The notes: generated by a model from the sequence alone, not told the origin. 64,000 nt of DNA from Lichenicola sp964249735 (GCA_964249735.1 CAXUDP010000001.1:1-64000); one strand, 5' to 3'. Numbered from the stretch's first letter, positions 26,639-35,757 are shown. A program made the numbers and translations.

Positions 26639-27655
26639 ATGCGCGCAGCGGTGATGCATGCTCCCGGGGACATACGGGTCGAGGAGGTCGCCAGGCCGGT
26701 GGCGGGGGCGGACGAGGTGCTGCTGCGCGTGGCGGCGTGCGGGGTGTGCGGTTCGGACATCCCGCGCATGCTGAGCAAGGGCGCGCACCGGATGCCGATC
26801 ATCTGCGGGCACGAGTTCTCCGGGCACGTGGTCGAGCTGGGCGAGAACATCGAGGGGTTCGCGGAAGGCGAGCTGGTGACGGTGGCGCCGCTGATCCCGT
26901 GCCGGCGGTGCGACCAGTGCCTGACCGGGAGCTTCTCGCGCTGCCGCGACTACGATTATTTCGGCAGCAGGCGGGACGGGGCGTATGCCGAGTACGTCGC
27001 GGTGCCGCGGGGCAACCTGCTGAGGACGCCGGCGGGAATCGATCCGCGCGCGGCGGCGATGGCGGACCCGGCGTCGATCGCGCTGCACGCGATCTGGAAG
27101 GCGCCGCTGGCGATCGGGCAGACCGGCGGCGTGGTCGGGTGCGGGCCGATCGGGCTGTTCGCGATCCAGTGGATGCGGCTGATGGGGGCGTCCGAGGTGG
27201 TCGCGGTGGACGTGTCGGAGCGGAAGCTGGAGCAAGCGCGGGAAGCGGGGGCGACGCACGCGTTCCTGAGCCACGGGCCGAGGCCGGAAGTGCCGCCTTG
27301 CGACCTCGTGGTGGAGGCGGCCGGGCATCCGGCGACGGCCAACCTGGCGGTGCGTCTGGCGGGGCCGGGCGGGCATGTCGTGTTCATCGGCATCCCGACG
27401 GGGGAGGTCGGGCTGGAGGTCGCGACCTTCAACCACATGCTGCGGCAGGAGGTGTCGCTGCACGGGTCATGGAACTCGTTCGGGGCGCCGTTCCCGGGCG
27501 CGCAGTGGACCACGACGCTGGAGAAGCTGGGCAGCGGGGCGCTGCGCTGGGAGTTCATGATCACGCACGAGCCGGGGCTGGACGCGCTGCCGGAGGTGAT
27601 GACGAAGTTCAGGGAGCGCAACGAGTTCATCTCCAAGGTCATGGTCCGGCCGTAG
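26639..27655 (+). CDS. Zinc-dependent polyol-phosphate dehydrogenase (GatD-like)
   Basis: This 338-residue medium-chain dehydrogenase has catalytic zinc ligands Cys37 and His58-Glu59 in CGHEFSGHV, structural zinc cysteines 88, 91, 94 and 102, and a Rossmann GGVVGCGPIGLFAIQ. The block CGVCGSDIPRMLSKGAH and the YDYFGSRRDGAYAEYV block resemble galactitol-1-phosphate 5-dehydrogenase (GatD) closely. It would oxidise a polyol or polyol phosphate to a ketose form with NAD. In this operon it stands between the regulator and the FGGY kinase, so substrate and product are probably pathway-specific rather than galactitol. Confidence 0.85.
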   Translation: MRAAVMHAPGDIRVEEVARPVAGADEVLLRVAACGVCGSDIPRMLSKGAHRMPIICGHEFSGHVVELGENIEGFAEGELVTVAPLIPCRRCDQCLTGSFSRCRDYDYFGSRRDGAYAEYVAVPRGNLLRTPAGIDPRAAAMADPASIALHAIWKAPLAIGQTGGVVGCGPIGLFAIQWMRLMGASEVVAVDVSERKLEQAREAGATHAFLSHGPRPEVPPCDLVVEAAGHPATANLAVRLAGPGGHVVFIGIPTGEVGLEVATFNHMLRQEVSLHGSWNSFGAPFPGAQWTTTLEKLGSGALRWEFMITHEPGLDALPEVMTKFRERNEFISKVMVRP

Positions 27656-27677
27656 GGCAGGCCGTGGGCGCCGTGCC

Positions 27678-29192
27678 ATGAGCCTGCTGCTGGGACTGGA
27701 TTTCGGTACCGGCGGGGTCAGGGTCGGGCTGTTCGACCTCGGGCGGCGCGCGATCGTCGCCACGTCGGAGGACACGTATCCGACCGCGCATCCGCATCCG
27801 GGCTGGGCGGAGCAGTCGCCGGAAAGGTGGTGGGAGGCGCTGGGGGCGGCGTGCCGGCGGACGATGGAGATGGCCGGGCACCCGACGGTGGCGGGGATCG
27901 CGATGGCGACCACGGCGTCCACCGTGGTGGCGTGCATGGCGGACGGCACGCCGCTGCGGCCGGCGCTGCTCTGGATGGATTGCCGGGCCGGCGCGGAAGC
28001 GTCGCGCACGGGTGCGAGCACGCATCCGGTGATGGCGCGGAGCGGCGGCAGCGACGCGGCCGAGTGGCTGGTGCCCAAGGCGATGTGGCTCGCGGCGCAC
28101 GAGCCGGCGGTCTATGCGGCGGCAGACGTGCTGTGCGAGTGCCTCGACTGGGTGAACTTCCGGCTGACCGGGCGCTGGGTGGGCTCGCGCATGAACGCGA
28201 CCTGCAAGTGGAACTATGACAGCGAGGCCGGGCGGTTCCATCCCGAGCTGTACGAGGCGTTCGGGGTACCGGGGCTGACGGACAAGCTGCCGGCGGCGAT
28301 CCTGCCGGTGGGGGGCGCGATCGAGCTTCTGTCGGCGCAGGCGGCGGCGCATCTGGGGCTCGGCGCGCAGCGGCCGGTGGTGGCGCAAGGGGGGATCGAC
28401 GCGCATGTCGGCATGCTGGGCGCAGACACGGTGGCGCCGGGACAGCTGCTGATGATCGGCGGCACCTCGGTGGTGCACCTGTTCCACCTCGGGGCGGAGC
28501 GGCCGATGCCGGGGTTCTGGGGGCCGTATCCGCACGCGCTGGTCGACGGGCTGTGGATGGTGGAAGGCGGACAGGTGTCGGCCGGGTCGGTGCTGTTCTG
28601 GCTGAGCCGGCAGATCTTCGGGCTCGACGACGCGGGAACGCAGGCGCTGATCGCCGAGGCGGGACGGAGGCCGGCGGGCGGGAACGGGCTGCTGACGCTG
28701 GACTACTTCATGGGCAACCGCACGCCGTATCGCGATCCGCACCTGCGCGGGGCGGTGCTGGGGTTGTCGCTCGGGCACGACCGGGCGGCGCTGTACCGTT
28801 CGGCGGTGGAGGGGGTGGCGCTGGCGTCGGCCAACGTCGTGGCGCAGGCGCAGGGGCTGGGAGAGCGGATCGTCAGCGCCGGCGGGTTCGCCCGCAACGC
28901 CTTGTGGCTGCAGGCGACGGTGGATGCGATCGGGCTGCCGGTGCGGTTGTCGGCGGAGGAGAACCTGTCGGTGGTCGGCGCGGCGGCGGCGGCGGCGGTC
29001 GGGGTCGGGCTGTTCCCGGACCTGCGCAGCGCGGCCGCCGCGGTGGCGCGGGAGGGGCGGCTGGTGGAGCCGGACCCGGCCGCGCACCGGCTGCACGTCG
29101 AGGCGCTGGGACGGTATCGCGCGGCGACGGCCTGCCTGGCGCCGATCCTGCACGGGCTGGCGACGGGAACGGCGCCTGCGGCGGCCGGATGA
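27678..29192 (+). CDS. FGGY-family carbohydrate kinase
   Basis: This 504-residue kinase of the FGGY superfamily has two actin-like domains. Phosphate-1 motif LGLDFGTGGVRVGLFD opens the protein, LLWMDCRAG and WAEQSPERWW are typical of the first domain, and GGIDAHVGMLG, MIGGTSVVHLF and VSAGGFARN form the second domain, with the catalytic aspartate in GGIDAH. The pattern fits pentulose kinases (ribulokinase-like) better than glycerol kinase. LsrK, which phosphorylates autoinducer-2, belongs to the same superfamily, so a non-sugar role is possible. It lies 22 bases behind the dehydrogenase gene. Confidence 0.86.
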   Translation: MSLLLGLDFGTGGVRVGLFDLGRRAIVATSEDTYPTAHPHPGWAEQSPERWWEALGAACRRTMEMAGHPTVAGIAMATTASTVVACMADGTPLRPALLWMDCRAGAEASRTGASTHPVMARSGGSDAAEWLVPKAMWLAAHEPAVYAAADVLCECLDWVNFRLTGRWVGSRMNATCKWNYDSEAGRFHPELYEAFGVPGLTDKLPAAILPVGGAIELLSAQAAAHLGLGAQRPVVAQGGIDAHVGMLGADTVAPGQLLMIGGTSVVHLFHLGAERPMPGFWGPYPHALVDGLWMVEGGQVSAGSVLFWLSRQIFGLDDAGTQALIAEAGRRPAGGNGLLTLDYFMGNRTPYRDPHLRGAVLGLSLGHDRAALYRSAVEGVALASANVVAQAQGLGERIVSAGGFARNALWLQATVDAIGLPVRLSAEENLSVVGAAAAAAVGVGLFPDLRSAAAAVAREGRLVEPDPAAHRLHVEALGRYRAATACLAPILHGLATGTAPAAAG

Positions 29193-29238
29193 CGATCGGC
29201 GGGCGGGCCGTTATGATGGCGGTGCGCAGGCAGGGACG

Positions 29239-29979
29239 ATGGTGATGACACTGGGACTCCTGTTCGACCTGGACGGCACGCTGGCCGATACCGATCCGGT
29301 GCACTTCGCCGCGTTCAACGCGTTGCTGGGCGAATCGGGGCGGTCGCTGACGCACGAGCAGTACAAGCACTCGGTGCTCGGGGGCGCCAACGCGCTGATC
29401 ATGCAGTGGCTGTTTCCCAGTCTCGACCGCCGCCGCCATGAGGAGCTCGCGGACCGCAAGGAGGCGCTGTTCCGGGAGCAGTCCGGCCATCTCGAGCCGC
29501 TGAAAGGGTTGCACGAGCTGCTCGAGGAGGCGGAGGGCCAGGGGGCACGGGTCGGCGTGGTGACCAACGCGCCGCGTGCGAACGCCGAGCACATGCTGGA
29601 GGTGCTGGGGCTGCGGCGCCTGCTGCCGGGCGTGGTGGTGGGCGAGGAGATCGCGCGCAGCAAGCCCGATCCGCTGCCATACCTGACCGGGCTGGAACGG
29701 CTCGGCTGCCCGGCGGACCGGGCGATCGCGTTCGAGGACTCGGTGTCCGGGGTGACCGCGGCGTCGGGAGCGGGGATCTATACGGTAGCGATCCGCACCA
29801 CCATGGACGAGGCGGCGCTGCGGGCGGCGGGGGCGGACATGACGGTGGAGGATTATCGCGACCCGGCGCTGCTGGCGCTGGTGCGGGACGCGCTCGCCGG
29901 CGGGGCGATCACCAGGACGGGCCAGGGCTCCGCCGAACGACCGGTCTCGCCGCTCGATACGGTGGAGGCGGAGCCTTGA
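29239..29979 (+). CDS. HAD-family phosphatase or phosphomutase
   Basis: This 246-residue haloacid dehalogenase-like enzyme has motif I LLFDLDGTLADTD (nucleophile Asp10, Asp12), a helical cap (subclass I), motif II VVTNAPRAN, motif III with SKPDPLPYL and motif IV FEDSVSGVTAA. This is the layout of phosphoglycolate phosphatase, beta-phosphoglucomutase and sugar-phosphatase relatives. The ATG at 29239 has CAGGGA ahead; an ATG six bases later is possible. It ends the rightward operon and may remove phosphate from a dead-end or intermediate polyol phosphate. The substrate is not predictable. Confidence 0.83.
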   Translation: MVMTLGLLFDLDGTLADTDPVHFAAFNALLGESGRSLTHEQYKHSVLGGANALIMQWLFPSLDRRRHEELADRKEALFREQSGHLEPLKGLHELLEEAEGQGARVGVVTNAPRANAEHMLEVLGLRRLLPGVVVGEEIARSKPDPLPYLTGLERLGCPADRAIAFEDSVSGVTAASGAGIYTVAIRTTMDEAALRAAGADMTVEDYRDPALLALVRDALAGGAITRTGQGSAERPVSPLDTVEAEP

Positions 29980-30008
29980 AAGGCCGGGTGTCGGAGGGGA
30001 GCGGCCTT
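29980..30008. terminator. Hairpin between convergent HAD and flavin reductase genes
   Basis: Seven-base arms AAGGCCG and CGGCCTT flank a 15-base loop in the short gap between the HAD stop and the end of the flavin reductase gene. The position suits a two-way terminator. The stem is short and no T-run follows, so support is moderate. Confidence 0.4.
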
Positions 30009-30667
30009 CATCGCGGCGGCAGCGATCCGCTGTCCGGGCGCGCCACGTGGAAGAAGGCGCCGGGCTCCACCTCGACATAGGCGGTAGGCCCTCCGCCGCG
30101 CAGGATCGGACGGGCGGCCGCGGTGTCGTAGACGCCGTCGCGGATCAGTCGGCGGTCGATGTGGACCGCCACCACCTGGCCCAGGGTGAGCCAGGTCTGC
30201 AGCGCCTTGCCGTCGAGGTCGTGCAGCTGGACCTGCTGCAGCAGCCGGCACTCGAACGCCACCGGGCTTTCGCCGACGCGGGGCACGCCGAGGAGGCGGC
30301 TCGGGATGGGGGTGAGGCCGGCCAGGGCGAACTCGTCCACCTCCGGGCCGGTGGTGGCGCTGCTGGCGTTCATCTGCTCGGCCAGCGGGCGGGTGCAAAG
30401 GTTCCAGACGAACTCGCGGGTTTCGGCGATGTTGGCGACGCTGTCCTTCCAGCCGGTGGAGGAGAAGCCGATGATCGGCGGGGTGTAGTTGAAGGCGTTG
30501 AAGAAGCTGTAGGGCGCCAGGTTCAGGATGCCGGCAGGGTTGCGGCTGGCGATCCAGCCGATCGGGCGGGGGCAGACGATCGAGTTGAAGGGGTCGTGGC
30601 GCAGGCCGTGGCCGGATGGGGGCTCGTAGGAGTGCATCGCGTCGTCGGGGATGGTCTGGTCGGTCAT
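30008..30667 (-). CDS. Flavin reductase-like (FMN-binding split-barrel) protein
   Basis: This 219-residue protein of the DIM6/NTAB flavin-reductase-like family has SIVCPRPIGWIASRNPAGILNLAPYSFFNAF near the N-terminus, where FMN binds, and PIIGFSSTGWKDSVANI. This N-terminal pattern is typical of the group in which RPIGW and LAPYSFFN are conserved. Function could be FMN reduction or simple flavoprotein chemistry; no substrate is indicated. The ATG at 30667 has AGGAAG seven bases upstream. Upstream frame extensions (to 31690) are shadows of the secreted-protein gene on the other strand. Confidence 0.83.
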   Translation of the reverse strand: MTDQTIPDDAMHSYEPPSGHGLRHDPFNSIVCPRPIGWIASRNPAGILNLAPYSFFNAFNYTPPIIGFSSTGWKDSVANIAETREFVWNLCTRPLAEQMNASSATTGPEVDEFALAGLTPIPSRLLGVPRVGESPVAFECRLLQQVQLHDLDGKALQTWLTLGQVVAVHIDRRLIRDGVYDTAAARPILRGGGPTAYVEVEPGAFFHVARPDSGSLPPR

Positions 30668-30757
30668 CGGGAGCTTCCTGAACGCGGATGGTCGGGCGTG
30701 GCGGCGCTTCAACGATGGGGGATCGGGGCTGTTGCCGGGGTCCGGAGGGAAAGGCCG

Positions 30758-31561
30758 ATGCCGGGACTGACGCGATCGATCCGGCTGGGCATGGTGTCGG
30801 TGGTCGCCGGGTCGGCGGTCGCCGGTGCAGCGCCGGCTCCGGAGCAGGGGGTGGTCGCGTCGATCGGACTTGCCGACGCCCTCCGCACGCGGTCGGCATG
30901 GCAGCTGGTGGCCATCCAGGGGCCGGCGGTCGAGGACCCCGGCGGCAACGAGGCGCCCGGCGTCGTCACGCTCTGCCTGCGCAAGGGGGCTTCGGGACCG
31001 TGCGATCCGCAGCTGCGGGACGCGCTGCGCGCCACGTCGGCCGGCGACCTGTTTTCCGAGCCGCACTACCTGGACGAGGCACGGGTCGTTCATGATCGCG
31101 GGACGTCCGGCCGGCCCCTGCTGCTGGTGAGGACGGCCAGCCTGCACAGCGGCGACGGCGACCAGCTCGTGCTGACCCAGGCGCTTGCGTACCGGCGCGA
31201 TGCGGACCGGTTCGTGCGGGTCTATGACCATGTCGTCGGGAGGAACAACGACCAGGAGGTGCGCTACGTGGAAGCCGGGCCGCTGGACGGGGACATCATC
31301 TCGGTCGAGCCGACGTCGGACGCGCCGTTCGGCTTCTGGGTGGCGGTGAGCGTCCTCGCGTCGGGTTCCGCCTACGAGGAGCTGTTGCGGTATCGCAGCG
31401 CGACGCGTTACGGCGACGGCAATGCGCTGCCGGTGATCGATTCCGAGATGCCGAACATCCAGCAGCGTCTCGGGACTTGGCGTCCGGGGGCGCCGTTGCC
31501 GCTTCCCGCAGGTCCCTGCCCCAGGCCGCACCTCGTGCGGACGGAGTTGTGGTGCGGCTGA
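30758..31561 (+). CDS. Secreted protein of unknown function
   Basis: This 267-residue protein has a signal-like N-terminus (TRSIRLGMVSVVAGSAVAGAAPAPE). The mature region contains a pair of cysteines (TLCLRKGASGPCDPQ) and two near the C-terminus (GPCPRPH, LWCG). I recognise no family. GGAGGGAAAGG lies just ahead of the ATG. The composition is normal for the genome. It is followed 71 bases later by another small secreted protein on the same strand, so the two might be co-expressed. Confidence 0.62.
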   Translation: MPGLTRSIRLGMVSVVAGSAVAGAAPAPEQGVVASIGLADALRTRSAWQLVAIQGPAVEDPGGNEAPGVVTLCLRKGASGPCDPQLRDALRATSAGDLFSEPHYLDEARVVHDRGTSGRPLLLVRTASLHSGDGDQLVLTQALAYRRDADRFVRVYDHVVGRNNDQEVRYVEAGPLDGDIISVEPTSDAPFGFWVAVSVLASGSAYEELLRYRSATRYGDGNALPVIDSEMPNIQQRLGTWRPGAPLPLPAGPCPRPHLVRTELWCG

Positions 31562-31632
31562 GGCTGGGCGCGCGGAGGGCCGGACGGATCGCGGCCGGGC
31601 CAGGCCGCGGACGGGTTCAACGCGATCATGGC

Positions 31633-32157
31633 ATGAGCAGGACGGTCGTGCTGCTCGTCTTCTCGTTGCTGGCGGGGATCTCCGGGTCATCCGCCGCGCG
31701 GGCCGACCGGACGGTGGATGCCCTGGCAGGCCGCTATGGCAGCCACTTCAGGAACGGCGACGTGGAGGGAGAGAAGTACTGGAGCGACGACGTTGTGGAG
31801 ATCGTGCCGGTCGGTCCGGACACGGCGTATGTCCGCCTGGAGCTGGACTTCTTCAACGGCCACATGTGCCTGCTCAGCGGCATCGGCCGGGTGGAAGGCG
31901 AGCGGATCGTCTATAATGACCATGGCAGCATGTCGCCAGGCGAGCCCTGCGTGCTGTCGGTGTCGCGGCGCGGGAGCGGTCTCCTGATCGACGACGGCGG
32001 CGGGAGCTGCAAGAGCTATTGCGGGGAACGCGGCTCCCTGAGCGACGACACGCTTCCCTTCTCCAGCCGGCGGCCCATCAGCTACATGAAGCGGCTGAAG
32101 GCGTCGCAGGAGTACATGGACGCGCTGAAGGCGTGGAAAGCGGATCAAGCGCGGTGA
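31633..32157 (+). CDS. Small secreted protein of unknown function
   Basis: This 174-residue protein has a convincing signal peptide (SRTVVLLVFSLLAGISGSSAARA, cleavage near ARA). The mature part has strands (VRLELDFFNGHMCLLSGIG), cysteines in HMCL, EPCVL and SCKSYCGERG, and a basic helical C-terminus. It is reminiscent of small periplasmic beta proteins (lysozyme-inhibitor-like) but shows no motif firm enough to name. It converges with the acetyltransferase gene eight bases away. Confidence 0.62.
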   Translation: MSRTVVLLVFSLLAGISGSSAARADRTVDALAGRYGSHFRNGDVEGEKYWSDDVVEIVPVGPDTAYVRLELDFFNGHMCLLSGIGRVEGERIVYNDHGSMSPGEPCVLSVSRRGSGLLIDDGGGSCKSYCGERGSLSDDTLPFSSRRPISYMKRLKASQEYMDALKAWKADQAR

Positions 32158-32165
32158 GTGGAGCC

Positions 32166-32624
32166 TCATGCGCGGTCCGGGCGCGCGGAATCGAGGCGGT
32201 GGCGCATCAGGCGGTGCGGCAGGGTGACCTCGATGAAGGGATCGCCTTCGGGGACGTAGCCGCAGCGGGCGTAGAAGCCGATCGCGGTGACGCGGGCGGA
32301 CAGCCGGGCTTCGGCGGCGCCGAGGCGGTGGAGCACGGTCTCCGCGTGGCGCAGCAGAAGGGTGCCGAGGCCGCGGCCGGCCAGGGCGGGGTCGATGGCC
32401 ATCTGGCGAAGCTTGGCGCCGTTCCGGTCGGGCGGCAGTAGGAGCACCGTGCCGGCGAGGGTGTCGCCGAGCCAGAGCGCCAGATGGAGCTGGTCGGCTT
32501 CGGCGGCCAGGTCGGCATCGGTGAAGTGGAGGCCGAGCGGGGCGCGCAACACGCGGTGGCGAAGGGCCACCATCGCGCGCCAGGCGTCGCTGCCGAACGC
32601 TTCCGCCTCGATCCTTGGGCCCAC
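32166..32624 (-). CDS. GNAT-family N-acetyltransferase
   Basis: This 152-residue acetyltransferase has the acetyl-CoA loop MAIDPALAGRGLGTLLLRHAE (R/Q-x-x-G-x-G/A pattern as GRGLGT) and the late FYARCGYVPEGDPF strand-turn typical of GNAT enzymes. The acceptor is unknown. The start is taken at GTG 32624, 14 bases beyond the protease stop; the frame runs much further upstream, but that part is antisense-quality shadow of the protease gene. The gene may be transcribed with the protease. Confidence 0.75.
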   Translation of the reverse strand: MGPRIEAEAFGSDAWRAMVALRHRVLRAPLGLHFTDADLAAEADQLHLALWLGDTLAGTVLLLPPDRNGAKLRQMAIDPALAGRGLGTLLLRHAETVLHRLGAAEARLSARVTAIGFYARCGYVPEGDPFIEVTLPHRLMRHRLDSARPDRA

Positions 32625-32638
32625 CCGGCCGCGGATCG

Positions 32639-34795
32639 CTAGCGGGGGGTGGTCGCGGCGACCGATCTGGCGGCGGCGGCCCAGCCGTTGACCAGGTTGG
32701 CGGCGTTGACCGAGCCGATGCCGGTGGCGAAGTCCCAGCCGGTGGTGGTGCCGTAGGCCTTGGCGTAGCTGCCGCTGGTGGTGGACAGGACGCCGTTGCG
32801 GCCGCCCGGCAGGTAGCAGTCGGTGGTGCCGGTGCAGTTTACGTCCATGTCGCCCTGCGTGACGTCGTGGAAGGTGCAGCCGGAGGCGCCGGAAGCGTTG
32901 CCGGTGGTGGAGTTGCAGGTTGGGCTGCCGGCGCTGCCGTACTCGGTGGCGGCGAGGGCGTAGTAGACCGGGTTCGGGTTGCCCTGGCGGGCACCCTGCC
33001 GCTGGTTCACCAGGGCCTGGATGCCGGCCAGGATCGGCGAGGCGAACGAGGTGCCGCCGGCGCCGGACCAGCCGCTCGGAGCACCAGTGCAGGCAGCACC
33101 CCCGTCCGCGGTGTCGGAGTCGCAGAACACATAGTAGTGGCCCCAGACGCCGTTGGCGGCGAACAGCGACACGTCGGGAAGGTCGCGCACGCCGTCCTTC
33201 GGGTTGCCGACCAGGGCCTGCCAGGATGGCTTGGGCGTGCCCTTGCAGGTGCCGCCGACCACGCCGGAGCGGGACGGGGTGCCGGTGGCGCAGCCGCTCG
33301 GGCCGCCGGAGCCGCTGGCGGTGGTCAGGTAGTACTCCTTGCCCATCGTGCTGTTGCAGAAGCCGGCGGAGCCGTACGGGGTGCTGTAGCCGGCGGCGGT
33401 GGTCAGCAGGGCGCTGGCGCAGGAGTCGTTCCAGGGGATCTCGGGAACGTAGCTCCGGGCGGAACCGTCCGTCGCGGTGTTGGCAGCGTTCCAGTAGGTG
33501 GCGGTGGTGCCGGCGTAGGTGTCGCCGAAGTCGGTGCCGCCGACCGCGACGTTGTAGGGGGTGGAGGCGAAGCCGCTGACGGCGATGCCGTGCGTGGCGG
33601 ACGTTTCGTCGGCGTCGCAGCTGGCGGCACCCTCGTCGCCGGCGGACACGAACACCGACACGCCCATCGCCGCCGCCTGCTGGTAGGCGGCGCTGTAGGC
33701 GGCGTTGGCGGTGGCGCCGTTCAGCGCCTCGCACTCGCCGTAGCTGATGCTGACGATCGCGGGCGGGCTGCCGTTGAGCAGGTTCTGCAGCGCGATCAGG
33801 CCGCCGAAGGTGGTGCTGGTGTCCTTGCAGGAGGCAAGCTCGATCGCGGCGCTGGGTGCTGCGGCGCTGGCCCATTCGGCGTCGAGCGTGGCCTCGCTCT
33901 CGTTGCCGGCCACCACGCCGGGGTCGGAGCAGCTCCTGGCGCTGCTGGCGGGATGCACCTGCGTGAAGGTGCCGGCGGTGTAGCCGGACAGGCCGAGGGT
34001 CGAGCGGAAGGTGGTCCAGTCGGCGGTCTTGTAGACGTCGGTGTCCTCGATCACGACGATCGTCTGGCCCTGGCCGGAGGTGCCGGCGCCGAACAAGGGG
34101 TTGAGGTTGTAGATCGTGGCCAGGTCGGCGGGGACCACGGCGTGGTAGGTCGAGCCGCCGCTGGTGAAGGTGTAGGCCGGGCGAGGCTTGTATTGCGGAT
34201 GCGGGCGGAAGTCGTTGAGCGATACGATGCCGCGGACGATGCCGGCGAGCGCCGCGGGCACGGTCGGGTCGTTCGCGTTGGCGATGTGGGTGACGCCGTT
34301 CACGGCGAACCGGTGGATGGCGGTGCCGAAGGCGGCGCGCAGCTCGGCGGCGGTGCCGGAGAAGTCGATCACCATCCGGTTGGGCTGCACCTCGTTGACC
34401 ACGAAGCCCTGGTCCTGCAGCCAGGCGACCACCTGCTGCACGTCGGACGCGGACGGGCCAAAGCGGGTGCCGAACTGCGCGGCGGTCAGCCAGGCATGGT
34501 AGTCGGGCGAACGGGGATCGTTCAGGCCGGCGATGAAGCCGTCGAGAGCGGCGGCGGTCGTGGCGGGACGGTTCAGCAGCAGCTGCATGTGGTCGAGGGG
34601 CTGATCGTCGGCGACCGCGCCGCGGTCGTTGGCGGCGGTGGCCTCCGGACGGAGATTGCCGGGAAGGGGCACGGTCTGCCGGCCGTCGATCGTGGCGGTG
34701 ACCAGCCCGTCCGCAGTTTGGGCGACGGATCGCGTCGCGGGGGTGGTCAGCGCGACCAAGCCGAGGACCACGGCCGCTCGCAGCAAGGACGACAT
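32639..34795 (-). CDS. S53 family (sedolisin/kumamolisin) secreted protease
   Basis: This is a 718-residue preproprotein. A signal peptide (SSLLRAAVVLGLVALTTPATRSVA) is followed by a pro-kumamolisin activation domain (about 40-200, with DPRSPDYHAWLTAAQFGTRFGPS) and a subtilisin-fold catalytic domain with Glu301 and Asp305 in ESEATLDAEW, oxyanion Asp387 in SAGDEGA and nucleophile Ser583 in GGTSFASP. The triad Ser-Glu-Asp defines S53, whose members work at acid pH outside the cell. Calcium-site residues are expected near the C-terminal TGWDFATGIG. The ATG at 34795 has GGAG seven bases ahead and gives a clean leader; an ATG at 34822 is also open. Many cysteines suggest disulfides. Confidence 0.9.
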   Translation of the reverse strand: MSSLLRAAVVLGLVALTTPATRSVAQTADGLVTATIDGRQTVPLPGNLRPEATAANDRGAVADDQPLDHMQLLLNRPATTAAALDGFIAGLNDPRSPDYHAWLTAAQFGTRFGPSASDVQQVVAWLQDQGFVVNEVQPNRMVIDFSGTAAELRAAFGTAIHRFAVNGVTHIANANDPTVPAALAGIVRGIVSLNDFRPHPQYKPRPAYTFTSGGSTYHAVVPADLATIYNLNPLFGAGTSGQGQTIVVIEDTDVYKTADWTTFRSTLGLSGYTAGTFTQVHPASSARSCSDPGVVAGNESEATLDAEWASAAAPSAAIELASCKDTSTTFGGLIALQNLLNGSPPAIVSISYGECEALNGATANAAYSAAYQQAAAMGVSVFVSAGDEGAASCDADETSATHGIAVSGFASTPYNVAVGGTDFGDTYAGTTATYWNAANTATDGSARSYVPEIPWNDSCASALLTTAAGYSTPYGSAGFCNSTMGKEYYLTTASGSGGPSGCATGTPSRSGVVGGTCKGTPKPSWQALVGNPKDGVRDLPDVSLFAANGVWGHYYVFCDSDTADGGAACTGAPSGWSGAGGTSFASPILAGIQALVNQRQGARQGNPNPVYYALAATEYGSAGSPTCNSTTGNASGASGCTFHDVTQGDMDVNCTGTTDCYLPGGRNGVLSTTSGSYAKAYGTTTGWDFATGIGSVNAANLVNGWAAAARSVAATTPR

Positions 34796-34965
34796 GCGCT
34801 TCTCCGTTACAAGGGACATCATCCGGATGCCGGGGGCGTGCCCCGGTTGGTCGGGTCATTAGGCGAAGATCGCGCGGGTGTTGCAACGGCATCTGCGTCC
34901 GCGGGGCATCCCATGAATGAGACGATGTCCTGGCCGGCACCGCGGGTCGAAGGAACGGGGAGCGG

Positions 34966-35541
34966 ATGGGACGCGAACGGTTGACCGCCTTCAGCGACGG
35001 GGTGATCGCGGTGATCATCACCATCATGGTGCTGGAGCTGAAGGCGCCGGCGGCCGGCACGCTGGCGGGGCTAGCACAGCTGGCGCCGCCGTTCCTGTGC
35101 TACGCGCTGAGCTTCGTCTATGTCGGGATCTACTGGAACAACCATCATCACGTGTTCCAGCTGGTGGAGCGGGTCAACGGGGCGGTGCTATGGGCGAACC
35201 TGCACCTGCTGTTCTGGTTGTCGCTGATCCCGTTCGCGACCGCCTGGATGGCGGCGCACGGGCGGGCGCCGGTGCCGGTCGCGGGCTACGGTGCGGTGCT
35301 GCTGTTGTCGGCGCTGGCATGGTGGGTGATGCAGGCGGCGGCGGTGCGGGCGCAGGGCACGGAGCGGAGGCTGGCGGCGGCTCTCGGGCGGGACCTCAAG
35401 GGCAAGGCGTCGCCGGCGCTTTACCTGGTGGGCATCGGTTCCGCCTTCGCGGATGCCCGGATCGCCGAGGCGATCTACATGCTGGTGGCGCTGATCTGGC
35501 TGGTGCCGGACCGGCGGATCGAGAAGGCGGTGGACTCTTGA
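34966..35541 (+). CDS. TMEM175-family potassium channel-like protein (DUF1211)
   Basis: This 191-residue membrane protein has the first-helix signature FSDGVIAVIITIMVLEL, which matches the FSDGVFAIAxTLLVL motif of bacterial TMEM175. Four or five further hydrophobic helices follow, with IYWNNHHHVF after helix 2 as usual. Bacterial relatives form tetrameric potassium-conducting channels. The ATG at 34966 starts just before the motif. It diverges from the protease gene. The channel role is inferred from the family. Confidence 0.85.
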   Translation: MGRERLTAFSDGVIAVIITIMVLELKAPAAGTLAGLAQLAPPFLCYALSFVYVGIYWNNHHHVFQLVERVNGAVLWANLHLLFWLSLIPFATAWMAAHGRAPVPVAGYGAVLLLSALAWWVMQAAAVRAQGTERRLAAALGRDLKGKASPALYLVGIGSAFADARIAEAIYMLVALIWLVPDRRIEKAVDS

Positions 35542-35573
35542 AGCGGACGGCCGCTCATGGTGAGGTCGAGGCC

Positions 35574-35750
35574 ATGATGGTTCGCCTTGTCGCCTGCACC
35601 CTGCTCTTCCTGGCTCCAGCCGTTCTGGGAGGATGCAGCTCAAGCTTCGGCAGCGGTGGCGGCGGCTCTAGCCCGAGCCGGACCTATGTGGTGCTGCCGA
35701 ACGGGCAGACCGCGCCGGTGCAGACCTACAGCCAGCCGCCGGGGAACTGA
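35574..35750 (+). CDS. Small lipoprotein
   Basis: This 58-residue protein has a type II signal peptide: a hydrophobic stretch VACTLLFLAPAVLGGC ending in the lipobox LGGC. The short mature part SSSFGSGGGGSSPSR, then TYVVLPNGQTAPVQ, is Gly/Ser-rich. Such tiny lipoproteins are common in alphaproteobacteria and have no assigned function. The start is one of two adjacent ATG codons. It lies 32 bases after the TMEM175-like gene. Confidence 0.65.
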   Translation: MMVRLVACTLLFLAPAVLGGCSSSFGSGGGGSSPSRTYVVLPNGQTAPVQTYSQPPGN

Positions 35751-35757
35751 GCCCGGA

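Noticed and set aside
32615..34984. A 789-codon plus-strand open frame opposite the S53 protease gene
   Set aside because: The opposite strand carries the complete protease catalytic set. This frame is Gly/Ala/Val-rich with no motif and is a codon-bias shadow.
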